Assembly: GCA_016781635.1 (NCBI GenBank)
Contig: JADDPY010000144.1
Coordinates: 1 to 11,945 of the forward strand
Origin: Rubrobacter sp.
Lineage (GTDB): Bacteria; Actinomycetota; Rubrobacteria; Rubrobacterales; Rubrobacteraceae
Length of the DNA: 11,945 nt
Reading direction: 5' to 3'
A program made the translations under genes and the position numbers. Positions 1 to 6,041 of this stretch are shown here, one piece after another. Position 1 is the stretch's first letter, and each line of letters begins with the position of its first letter. The notes under the pieces are model-generated. The model had not been told where the DNA came from. It did not search any database and was given only the letters and a program-made list of their open reading frames with translations.

Positions 1-1631
1 CTCTCCGGCGCCTCTACCCCCAGTAGGTTCAACCCGGAGGCGAGCACGAGCTTCGTGGCCGCGCAGAGCGCGAGCCTGCGGACCCGCAACCCTTCATCTT
101 CTACGAGCACCTGATGCACAGTATAGAAGCGGTGGAAGCGGGTCGCGAGGGTCTCCAGGTAGGTCGGCATGGGGTGGACCTCCCTGCGAGCGGCGGAGTT
201 GGCGATCACGCGCGGGAAGTCTAGAAGCTCCAGCAGAAGTGCCCGTTCCTCGTCGGCGAACTCTCCGGGGGGGGCGTCTCCGATCGAGCGCGGGTCGATC
301 TCGGCGCGGCGAAAGATGCTCGCGATGCGGGCGTGGGCGTACTGGACGTAGTAGACCGGGTTCTCTTCGGACTGCTGGACGGCGACGGCGAGGTCGAAGT
401 TCATCTCGGTGCGGTGCGAGGAGCGCACGTAGAAGTAGCGCGCCGCGTCCTCCCCCACCTCGTCCATGAGTTCGTCGAACGTCACGAAGTTTCCAGCGCG
501 CTTACTAACTTTGACCTGCTCGCCGCCGCGCAACAGCTTTACGAGCCGCACGAGCTCGACGTCCAGGAATTCCCCGGGCAGCCCGAGGGCTACGAGCCCG
601 GCCCGGATGCGTGGCGGGTAACCCGCGTGGTCCGCGCCGAGAACGTCGACGGCGGTCCCGAAGCCCCGGTTCCACTTGTCCCGGTGGTAGGCGAGGTCCG
701 GCGCCATGTAAGTGTACGAGCCGTCCTTTTTTACCAGGACTCTGTCCTTGTCGTCCCCGAACTTGGAGGAGTCGAGCCAGAGGGCGCCCTCGCTCTCGTA
801 TGCGTGGCCGCGCTCCTTGAGCTCCTCTATGACCTCCCGCACGGCCCCCGAGTCGTAGAGGCTCTTCTCGTTGAAGTAGCGGTCGAACCCGGAGCGGGCT
901 CGGGCGAGGGTCTCCCTGATCCCGACCATGCACCAGCCCGTCGCAAACGACGTGATGGACGGCAGCGCCTCCGCCGGGTCGAGATCCAGATACCGCTCGC
1001 CGTCCCTCTCTTTCAGGGCCCCGGCGATGTCGCGGATGTACTCGCCCTTGTAGAGTCCATCGGGGTCGGAGACGGGCCACTCGCGGCCGAAGAGCTCAGC
1101 GTAGCGCGCGGCGACGGATTCGGCTAGAAGCCGGATCTGGTTGCCCCCGTCGTTGAAGTAGTACTCGCGCGAGACCTTTCGCCCGGAGGCATGCATGATC
1201 CTGGCGAGCGAATCTCCGTACGCTGCGTGGCGCCCGTGGGCCGCGGTCATCGGCCCGGTGGGGTTGGCGCTTACGTACTCCAACACGATCGGGGCGCCCG
1301 ACGGTTCCTGCCGTCCGTACTCGTCCCCCGCGACGAGAAGCTCCTGAAGCTCCTCCCCAAAGGCCTCCGAGGAGAGCCGGAAGTTTATGAACCCCGGACC
1401 TGCCACCTCGATGCCGTCGACGAAGGACGCCTTCAACGCATCCGCGAGCCCCTGCGCCACGTCCCGCGGGTTGCGCCGGAAGACCTTTGCATTCGCGAGA
1501 GCGACGTTGGAGGCGAAGTCACCGTGCGACGCCTCGTTGGGCCGCTCGACGTGGACCCCATCGAGCTCTACCCCGTAGACCTCCCGTGCCGCTTCGCGCA
1601 ACGCGCCCGCGAGTCGCGCCTCGAGGCTCAT
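1..1631 (-). CDS. argS: Arginyl-tRNA synthetase, 3' end cut by the window edge
   Basis: Charges tRNA-Arg with arginine in the cytoplasm; class I aminoacyl-tRNA synthetase. I translated 543 codons from the ATG at 1631. The HIGH-type signature appears as NPTGPMTAAHGR and the KMSKS-type loop as VKVSKRAGNF. Next come the anticodon-binding-side blocks FYVRSSHRTEMNFDL and YYVQYAHARI. The C-terminal domain ends in LGVEAPE plus two bases of an Arg codon; ArgS proteins typically end APERM, so only the last one or two codons and the stop seem to be missing. The start overlaps the stop of the DUF3006-type gene as ATGA, which points to translational coupling and one mRNA. No frameshift was seen. Identity is very sure; the true stop lies outside the window. 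Confidence 0.96.
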   Translation of the reverse strand, partial: MSLEARLAGALREAAREVYGVELDGVHVERPNEASHGDFASNVALANAKVFRRNPRDVAQGLADALKASFVDGIEVAGPGFINFRLSSEAFGEELQELLVAGDEYGRQEPSGAPIVLEYVSANPTGPMTAAHGRHAAYGDSLARIMHASGRKVSREYYFNDGGNQIRLLAESVAARYAELFGREWPVSDPDGLYKGEYIRDIAGALKERDGERYLDLDPAEALPSITSFATGWCMVGIRETLARARSGFDRYFNEKSLYDSGAVREVIEELKERGHAYESEGALWLDSSKFGDDKDRVLVKKDGSYTYMAPDLAYHRDKWNRGFGTAVDVLGADHAGYPPRIRAGLVALGLPGEFLDVELVRLVKLLRGGEQVKVSKRAGNFVTFDELMDEVGEDAARYFYVRSSHRTEMNFDLAVAVQQSEENPVYYVQYAHARIASIFRRAEIDPRSIGDAPPGEFADEERALLLELLDFPRVIANSAARREVHPMPTYLETLATRFHRFYTVHQVLVEDEGLRVRRLALCAATKLVLASGLNLLGVEAPE

Positions 1632-1858
1632 GAACTCCCCTCCCCGCGCCCTAGCAGCTCGCCCATTAGCCGCCGGTTCTCCGCAAACGAGCGCTCCGTC
1701 TCGTCCCCGTCCCTCAAGAACCGGAGCTCGTACACATCCCCGACCCGAGCCCCCTCCGGCAACAACTCTCGCGGCACGTCGAATGTTCGACGCCCCTTCG
1801 GGTAACCCATAAGTACCGCCATACCATCGTCCTCGAAACTGTCTATCTGCACCTGCAT
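1628..1858 (-). CDS. Small DUF3006-type protein, coupled to argS
   Basis: Small acidic protein of 76 residues if it starts at the ATG at 1858. It opens with the block MQVQIDSFEDDGMAVLM, followed by YPKGRRTFDVPRELLP and GARVGDVYEL. This is the usual layout of DUF3006 proteins: a short beta-rich domain with an IDRFE-like opening and a conserved P-x-x-L-P. The family has no settled function. Three ATGs lie close together in frame (1870, 1864, 1858) and a GTG at 1921 would extend the frame to 97 residues. I prefer 1858 because the family homology begins there; none of the starts has a convincing Shine-Dalgarno sequence. The stop overlaps argS as ATGA, so it probably leads the argS transcript. No signal peptide or membrane segment is visible. 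Confidence 0.72.
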   Translation of the reverse strand: MQVQIDSFEDDGMAVLMGYPKGRRTFDVPRELLPEGARVGDVYELRFLRDGDETERSFAENRRLMGELLGRGEGSS

Positions 1859-1999
1859 ATACATGCACATGTTACCGCTTTTAGCGCTCGCCAGTAATAG
1901 AGCTTCTCGGCTTGTCAGCACGCGGAGGACTTCGGCCTCGCTTCCAACTCTTCGGCAGGGACGAACACTGAACCTTGCGGCATCGAGCTAGAAAATCTA

Positions 2000-2029
2000 C
2001 TTATAGCCATATCGAGCAGCTTAAGCTGC
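2000..2029 (-). promoter_or_regulatory. Candidate promoter with palindrome before DUF3006-argS
   Basis: Within the 187 bases between the rlmH stop and the DUF3006 start there is a perfect 14-bp palindrome, GCAGCTTAAGCTGC, at 2016-2029. Eleven bases downstream on the minus strand is TATAAG (2005 to 2000), a reasonable -10. The palindrome thus covers the expected -35 position. The same octamer GCTATAAG also occurs on the minus strand before the first ferritin-like gene. No good -35 hexamer is present, so either an activator or repressor site or chance is possible. The implied leader of about 135 bases is long. Confidence 0.3.
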
Positions 2030-2045
2030 AGAGCTGACCGGTTGA

Positions 2046-2519
2046 CTAATAATGGTACTTTTCGCCACGGTTAATTTTGGCCGCCCTGTAAAGTTGCTCG
2101 AGCAGGACCACCCTCGCCAGCGCGTGGGGCAGTGTGATGCCGCCAAACGAGAACCTGGCATCGGCCTTCTGTAGCACCTCCTGCGAGAGACCCAACGGAC
2201 CGCCGAGGACGAAGGCTACGTGGCTGTTTCCGGAGAGCCCCAGTTCGTTGAGATGCCTCGCCAGATCCTCGGACGAGAACCTACGGCCTTTCTCGCGGTC
2301 CAGAACGACGACGTGGGCGCCTTCGGGGAGGCGCTTCAGAAGTTTAGCCGCCTCGGCGGAGAGCACTTCCCCGGGGCTTCGGCGGTTCAGGGCCTCCTCG
2401 GGGACTTCGACGACCTCGACCGGGAAGTAGCGGCGGAGGCGTTTGAGGTAGTCGTCCGAGCCCTCGGCGGCCCAGCCTTTGAGGCGCCCGACGGCGAGGA
2501 CGGTGGCGCGCCGGATCAT
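2046..2519 (-). CDS. rlmH: 23S rRNA (pseudouridine1915-N3)-methyltransferase RlmH
   Basis: SPOUT-class methyltransferase, 157 residues, the normal family length. It methylates pseudouridine 1915 in helix 69 of 23S rRNA on assembled 70S ribosomes, using SAM. The SAM-binding knot is visible as VAFVLGGPLGLS (101-112) and the C-terminal family block as LPHALARVVLLEQLYRA, with the terminal KYHY. The start is the ATG at 2519, where homology begins (MIRRATVLAVGRLK). A longer open frame upstream is out-of-frame shadow of the preceding gene. It starts 5 bases after the stop of the metallo-beta-lactamase-fold gene with little Shine-Dalgarno of its own, so it is probably translated by coupling. The YycJ-rlmH neighbourhood is also common in Firmicutes. 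Confidence 0.95.
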   Translation of the reverse strand: MIRRATVLAVGRLKGWAAEGSDDYLKRLRRYFPVEVVEVPEEALNRRSPGEVLSAEAAKLLKRLPEGAHVVVLDREKGRRFSSEDLARHLNELGLSGNSHVAFVLGGPLGLSQEVLQKADARFSFGGITLPHALARVVLLEQLYRAAKINRGEKYHY

Positions 2520-2524
2520 CGCCC

Positions 2525-3364
2525 CTACCCCAGGTCGAAGAGGCGGGAGCGGGTGCCCTCTTCCCCATAGCGGTAGACGTGCGGATGGCTCGCCACCGGC
2601 TGGCCGACCTCGATCCAGGGCGTCGGGTGCTTCGCTATCGCCGCCCGTACCCTTATGCCGTCGTAGCCGGCGGCCTTGAGCACGTGGCGCACCGTGCCGG
2701 TGGCGCGCATCGGGGAGTTGTTCGTCTCGGAGAGGTGGGCGAGCACGAGGTCCTTGAGACCGTGCGGGGCGAGGGCTAGCGCCGCCTCCGCCGCCTGCTC
2801 GTTCGAGAGGTGGCCGATGCGTGACGCGACGCGGCGCTTGAGGTCCGCGGAATATGGCCCGCGCCGGAGCCACTCGGGGTCGTGGTTGGCTTCGAGGACT
2901 AGGGCTTCGACGCCGCGCATGTACTCGATGATCTCCAGGCTTATCTCCCCGAGGTCGGTGGCGAGGGCGGCTGCCTTCCTCCCGTCGGAGACACGGACCC
3001 CGTAGGTCGGGGCGTCGTGTGGCACCGCGAAGAAGGTAGCGGCCAGAGAGCCGAGGTCCAGTACTTCTCCGGCAGGGACGAGCTCGGCCCCTTTTACCCG
3101 TTCCGCGACGCCGCCTGCGGCGTAAACCGGAATCGGGCGCTCGCGCAGGAGCGACTTCACCCCGGAGGTATGGTCGGTGTGAGCATGCGTCAGAAAGACC
3201 GCCGAAATGTCTTCGAGGCTTCGACCGACGCGGACCAGAAGTCCCTTCAGACGCTTGCACGAGAGGCCAGCGTCCACGAGGACCCCGCGCTTTCCGGTCT
3301 CCAGATAGGTGGCGTTACCCGAGCTGCCGCTCGAGAGTACGCTCAAACGAAAGACCGACTCCAA
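2525..3364 (-). CDS. YycJ/WalJ-type metallo-beta-lactamase-fold hydrolase
   Basis: Metallo-beta-lactamase-fold protein of 279 residues, cytoplasmic. The N-terminus carries the family opening LSSGSSGNATYLE (9-22). The metal-binding HxHxDH motif is H60-A-H62-T-D64-H65. Further likely ligands are H116, D137 (ATDLGE) and H210 (LAHLSETNN), with GHLSN at 184-188. Family members (YycJ, WalJ, VicX) are reported to have 5'-3' DNA exonuclease activity linked to mismatch repair; that role is borrowed from the family. The start is a TTG at 3364, the first possible start after an in-frame stop, with GGAGG 11 bases upstream. rlmH follows after 5 bases. The WalK/WalR genes usual near it in Firmicutes are not in this window. 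Confidence 0.88.
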   Translation of the reverse strand: MESVFRLSVLSSGSSGNATYLETGKRGVLVDAGLSCKRLKGLLVRVGRSLEDISAVFLTHAHTDHTSGVKSLLRERPIPVYAAGGVAERVKGAELVPAGEVLDLGSLAATFFAVPHDAPTYGVRVSDGRKAAALATDLGEISLEIIEYMRGVEALVLEANHDPEWLRRGPYSADLKRRVASRIGHLSNEQAAEAALALAPHGLKDLVLAHLSETNNSPMRATGTVRHVLKAAGYDGIRVRAAIAKHPTPWIEVGQPVASHPHVYRYGEEGTRSRLFDLG

Positions 3365-3466
3365 GGTTTCTTCTACCTCCAGAAGATGCCACTCCCGACC
3401 GGCGAAGATCTTAGCGCGCCGCCCGGGAGGGCTCTCTTCGGGATGAAGCAGCGCTGAAGACCTGCC

Positions 3467-4345
3467 CTAGACCAGTTCCGCCTGAACGACTATGCGGTCG
3501 ACGTAATCAGGAAGGGTGCAAGTCTGCAGCGAGAGCAAGGACTTGTCCGGCACGGGGTTCATCACTTCGACGTTGTCGGCCGGTACGACCACCTGCTCGG
3601 TAACGGTGTACTTGTACTCCCCGCCTGCGGAATCAGTGACGAAGATCTCGTCCCCCGCGAAGAGCTGGTCAAGGTCGTAGAAGACGCGGTCGGAGCCGGT
3701 ATCGGGGTAGCCGATGCGATGTCCCGCGACGTAAACGTTCGCCCCCTCCTGCCACGGGTAGCCTGTGGCGGGGATGTGGGCCGTGCCCTCCTTGAGGGCC
3801 TCCTCCGACACCTCGTCAAAGGCGGGAACGCCCTCGAGCCCCAGCTTGGGGATGGTGATGTAGAGCGTCTTGTCTTTGGGGCCGCCGGGGTCGCGTCCGA
3901 AGTTGAACGGCTTGACCGCCGGTATCGCGCCAGCAGAGCCTGCCGCCCCCTGAAGCTGGACGGGCTCGTTCCCCTTGCCCTCCTCAAAGAAGTCCCTGAA
4001 CTTCGGGACCCCTTCCGCCATCTCCGCGGCGTCGCCGGTCGCCTTCGGGGCGGTTGTACCGGTGGTCTTACTGGCGACGGTAGTCTCAGGAGCGGTGGTC
4101 CCGGTGGTTTCTCTGGCGACGGTGGTCTCCGCCGTGGTCGGGGCCGCCGTCTGCGCCTGTTCCGGGCGCGCGGCTTCGCCACCTTGTTGTTCCGTGGCGC
4201 CGCCGCATGACGGCACAGCGAAGAGCAAAAGGAGGAGCAGGGCGTATGAGACCGCCCTGCTCCGATGCTGCTTGTTGAAGTGCTGGGTGTTCAGAAGCTT
4301 AGTATTTCTTCTCGCTGCGAGCGCCCGCAGCAGGCTTCTCGCCAC
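3467..4345 (-). CDS. Sortase, class E-like, with Thr/Ala-rich stalk
   Basis: Cysteine transpeptidase of the sortase fold, 292 residues, membrane or envelope bound. A basic stretch is followed by a hydrophobic segment (about 31-46) ending VPSC (Cys47), a weak lipobox; it may be a lipoprotein signal or a plain anchor. Residues 50-110 are a low-complexity Thr/Ala/Glu stalk. The catalytic domain starts near 160 (LYITIPKLGLEGVP). The catalytic triad is visible as His209 (VYVAGHRIGYP), Cys276 (LSLQTCTLPDY) and Arg284 (VDRIVV). The TLxTC-like motif favours class E, but class is not certain. The GTG at 4345 is the only usual start before the hydrophobic segment and overlaps the upstream ferritin-like gene by 47 bases, which suggests coupling. 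No LPxTG-type substrate is encoded in the window. Confidence 0.85.
   Translation of the reverse strand: MARSLLRALAARRNTKLLNTQHFNKQHRSRAVSYALLLLLLFAVPSCGGATEQQGGEAARPEQAQTAAPTTAETTVARETTGTTAPETTVASKTTGTTAPKATGDAAEMAEGVPKFRDFFEEGKGNEPVQLQGAAGSAGAIPAVKPFNFGRDPGGPKDKTLYITIPKLGLEGVPAFDEVSEEALKEGTAHIPATGYPWQEGANVYVAGHRIGYPDTGSDRVFYDLDQLFAGDEIFVTDSAGGEYKYTVTEQVVVPADNVEVMNPVPDKSLLSLQTCTLPDYVDRIVVQAELV
4046..4129 (-). repeat. Two-copy 42-bp tandem repeat in the sortase stalk
   Basis: Two adjacent imperfect 42-bp units (4088-4129 and 4046-4087) encode the 14-residue units ETTVARETTGTTAP and ETTVASKTTGTTAP of the sortase stalk (residues 73-100). The second copy stays in frame. Such units can change copy number by slippage, altering stalk length without hurting the catalytic domain. 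Confidence 0.85.
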
Positions 4346-5018
4346 CGGTATCCATCATGGAGCCCATGCCGAGGAACGGGGCCACTGCCGCGAGGACCTC
4401 ATCCTTGGTCAGCGCGGCCGGGAAGGTCGTGTTCGCCGGGGGCACGACGCCGGTGAGGTTGTTGAAGGCGACAACGTGCTCGCCCTCGACCCCAGCGATG
4501 CTGCCGGCCGCGGCCAGGACGGCCGGGTCGGAGATCATCGGGGCGGCGCCGAGGTAGGCACCGACGCCGACGGGCTCGAAGGTCGCCGCAAGGGTCACGA
4601 TCGACTCCTGGGTGTCGAACGCGCCCGCCGGGAAGGTGAACTCCGGCTTCGCAACCGGGGTACCGCCGGCACCCGTGATCAGCTCGATCAGGGCGTTGAC
4701 GTGCTGGTTCTCGTGGTCGGACGTGGCCGCCACGTAGCTCAGCGCGGGCTCGACGAGAACGCCGGACTGCAGCGCTAGGGCGTAGAACTCGGCCTCGAGG
4801 TACTCGAGCGTGAGGGCGAAGTTGGCGATATCTAGGTCGCCACCGCCGCCGCTGGCGGCGGCGCCACCGTGAGATGACGCTTCCGCGCGACCGGTGAGGA
4901 GCGCGGTACCGGCAACGGCACCGACGGCCGAGGCCGCGAGCGCCTTCAGGAAGTTGCTCCTGGTCCGGGGCCGCGCGAACTCCTCCACGCTAGGCAGGTT
5001 GATCGTGTGCTTCTCCAT
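4299..5018 (-). CDS. Exported ferritin-like domain protein (second of pair)
   Basis: 239 residues, Ferritin_2-like (the family that also includes plant desiccation-related proteins). The N-terminus has RTRSNFLK then a hydrophobic stretch (about 26-41) ending before TGRAEASS. This looks like a Tat or Sec signal in which the twin arginine has been reduced (TRSNFLK instead of SRRNFLK). The ferritin fold shows Glu72 and Glu75 (LEYLEAEFY), Glu103 and His106 (DHENQH), Glu148 (ATFEPVG) and Glu180-His181 (GVEGEH), a plausible di-metal set. It ends in a Lys/Glu-rich tail (SEKKY). AGGAG lies 10 bases before the ATG. It starts 18 bases after the upstream paralogue, with which it shares ATFEPVG, GAAP, GVVPP and LAAVAPF. 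Metal or ferroxidase activity is unproven. Its 3' end overlaps the sortase start. Confidence 0.87.
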   Translation of the reverse strand: MEKHTINLPSVEEFARPRTRSNFLKALAASAVGAVAGTALLTGRAEASSHGGAAASGGGGDLDIANFALTLEYLEAEFYALALQSGVLVEPALSYVAATSDHENQHVNALIELITGAGGTPVAKPEFTFPAGAFDTQESIVTLAATFEPVGVGAYLGAAPMISDPAVLAAAGSIAGVEGEHVVAFNNLTGVVPPANTTFPAALTKDEVLAAVAPFLGMGSMMDTGGEKPAAGARSEKKY

Positions 5019-5036
5019 CTGTCTCTCTCTCCTCCC

Positions 5037-5690
5037 TTAAGCCGTGACGCCGAACGGGGCGACGGCCGCCAAAACGTCCTCTAGCGGCAGCGCGGTTTCG
5101 AACGCAACGTTGTTCGGCGGTACGACACCCTGAAGGATGTTGATCGCGCACCTGTGCTGGCACTCGGCGTTGTGAATCGAGATCGCCGACGCCAACAGGT
5201 TCTTGTCCGTGAGCGCCGGAGCGGCACCCTGGTAAGCACCGATACCGACCGGCTCGAACGTCGCCGCGTAACCGAGGAACGTCGCCGCGTCGGCCGTAGC
5301 GTCATCCGGAAGAATAAAGTCGGGCGTCGCGGGCACCTCGGCCCCAGCGGCCGTAAGCGTGGAAGCGATGGCGTCGGCGTGCGCGAACTCGTGGTCGCGG
5401 ATCGCCGCGATCTGCGCGAGATCGTTACCGGCGAAGAGACCCGAGGACACCCCGATGTCGTAGAACGTGCCCTCCAAGAGCTCTAGCTTGTAGGCGAGCT
5501 GGAAAATACCTACGTCGCCCACCGCCTGGTAGCCCTCGTGCACCGCGAACGCCGGACGAGCCGCGAACGCGAGCCCTCCTGCACCGGCGGCCGCTGCGGC
5601 CCCGGCTATCGCTGCCGTCTTCAGGAAGTTGCGCCGCGAGTACTCCCGGTCAAACCCGACCGGGGAGATGCGGCTTTCGACTCCGTCCAT
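5037..5690 (-). CDS. Tat-exported ferritin-like domain protein (first of pair)
   Basis: 217 residues. It has a textbook twin-arginine signal: SRRNFLK at 18-24, an Ala/Gly-rich hydrophobic segment, and a likely cleavage after AFA (49). Tat export suggests that it folds and loads its cofactor in the cytoplasm before export. The ferritin-like fold shows Glu70 and Glu73 (LELLEGTFY), Glu101 and His104 (DHEFAH), Glu146 (ATFEPVG) and Glu176/His179 (AECQH). Those are the positions expected for a di-metal centre. I chose the ATG at 5690 because AGGAG sits 7 bases upstream and the Tat motif then lies at the usual distance. A TTG at 5792 with GGAGG 10 bases before it could add 34 residues but would bury the signal. 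It is the first gene of the ferritin-ferritin-sortase run. Confidence 0.88.
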   Translation of the reverse strand: MDGVESRISPVGFDREYSRRNFLKTAAIAGAAAAAGAGGLAFAARPAFAVHEGYQAVGDVGIFQLAYKLELLEGTFYDIGVSSGLFAGNDLAQIAAIRDHEFAHADAIASTLTAAGAEVPATPDFILPDDATADAATFLGYAATFEPVGIGAYQGAAPALTDKNLLASAISIHNAECQHRCAINILQGVVPPNNVAFETALPLEDVLAAVAPFGVTA

Positions 5691-5706
5691 CCCTTGACTC
5701 CTTTCT

Positions 5707-5743
5707 CTGTGGGGCTCAATAGCCCCTAAACCAACAACCACAG
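5707..5743 (-). promoter_or_regulatory. Leader hairpin just before the ferritin-like ribosome binding site
   Basis: On the minus strand GGGGCT-ATTG-AGCCCC (5726 to 5711) forms a perfect 6-bp stem with a 4-base loop. It ends about 8 bases before the AAGGAG of the gene starting at 5690. CTGTGG (5743-5738) and CCACAG (5712-5707) can form a wider stem that competes with the outer two pairs. It could shield or expose the ribosome binding site or stabilise the mRNA. No T tract follows, so it is not an intrinsic terminator. Confidence 0.4.
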
Positions 5744-5830
5744 TTTCTGTCACACCTTCTTTACGGAGCCCCCCCGGCCCCGGATCACCCAATCTCTAAA
5801 AACCTCCTCAGGTCTTAGCCCAGAGCCCCC

Positions 5831-5857
5831 AAAAACAAAAAAGGCGCAATCAGCACC
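5831..5857 (-). terminator. Terminator-like hairpin in the ferritin-like leader
   Basis: On the minus strand GGTGC-TGATT-GCGCC (5857 to 5843) makes a 5-bp stem with one G-U pair, extendable by an A-T pair. It is followed by TTTTTTGTTTTT (5842 to 5831). This has the form of a weak intrinsic terminator, yet it lies upstream of the first ferritin-like gene rather than after one. If transcription starts further upstream it would act as an attenuator. If it starts at the TATAAG at 5875, the hairpin is too close to the transcript start. Confidence 0.35.
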
Positions 5858-5869
5858 TCGGATACACAT

Positions 5870-5875
5870 CTTATA
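5870..5875 (-). promoter_or_regulatory. Possible -10 element for the ferritin-like/sortase genes
   Basis: TATAAG on the minus strand in the context GCTATAAG. A TATGAT lies 8 bases further upstream as a rival -10. TTGCTC, 15 bases upstream of TATAAG, is the best available -35 and is poor. An ECF-dependent promoter elsewhere in the region is equally possible. Confidence 0.25.
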
Positions 5876-5923
5876 GCAATCATACGCTTGGAGCAACTCA
5901 CAGCTTAAAGTTTTTTAATATTT

Positions 5924-5943
5924 CGCAAACACCACGCAAACAC
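5924..5943 (+). repeat. 11-bp-period direct repeat, possible operator
   Basis: CGCAAACAC occurs at 5924-5932 and again, identically, at 5935-5943. The 11-bp period places both copies on nearly the same face of the helix. It sits mid-way in the divergent region, next to the AT-rich block, where a regulator could act on both directions. Confidence 0.4.
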
Positions 5944-6041
5944 ACAAGTTGCATGTACCCCATTGCCCGCAGGCCGTGAACGCTCGCTTCTGCGGCTTGC
6001 GGATGACGCGGTGATCCAGAGGTTTTGTGCTCGCGTAACAT

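Larger units (their letters stand above)
5691..6041. other. Divergent control region between ferritin-like genes and sigma gene
   Basis: 351 bases without a gene. From left to right it holds the Shine-Dalgarno and a hairpin of the ferritin-like leader, a G-rich/C-rich stretch, a terminator-like hairpin with an interrupted A/T tract, a TATAAG element, an AT-rich block (about 5911-5925) and an 11-bp-period direct repeat. To the right is a GTGAAC at 5976-5981 that could be an ECF-type -35 for the sigma gene. It is clearly more AT-rich than the flanking genes. Reading frames that cross it lack homology and look like shadows. Confidence 0.6.

Noticed and set aside
333..1127. Long plus-strand open frame opposite argS
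   Set aside because: It lies fully antisense to a motif-verified argS and has no recognisable domain; a typical shadow in GC-rich DNA.
1922..2045. tRNA or small RNA gene between rlmH and DUF3006
   Set aside because: No T-loop or acceptor pairing was found on either strand.
2046..3260. 404-codon minus-strand frame as one large gene
   Set aside because: Only its last 157 codons are real (RlmH); the rest is Arg/Pro-rich out-of-frame reading of the metallo-beta-lactamase-fold gene.
3415..3466. Terminator after the sortase
   Set aside because: Short stems exist (GCCC-tccc-GGGC, CAGCGCTG) but there is no T tract, so an intrinsic terminator cannot be supported.
5965..5996. CCGCAG/CTGCGG inverted repeat as sigma-gene operator
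   Set aside because: Only 6 bp per arm with a 17-base gap in GC-rich DNA; too weak to claim.
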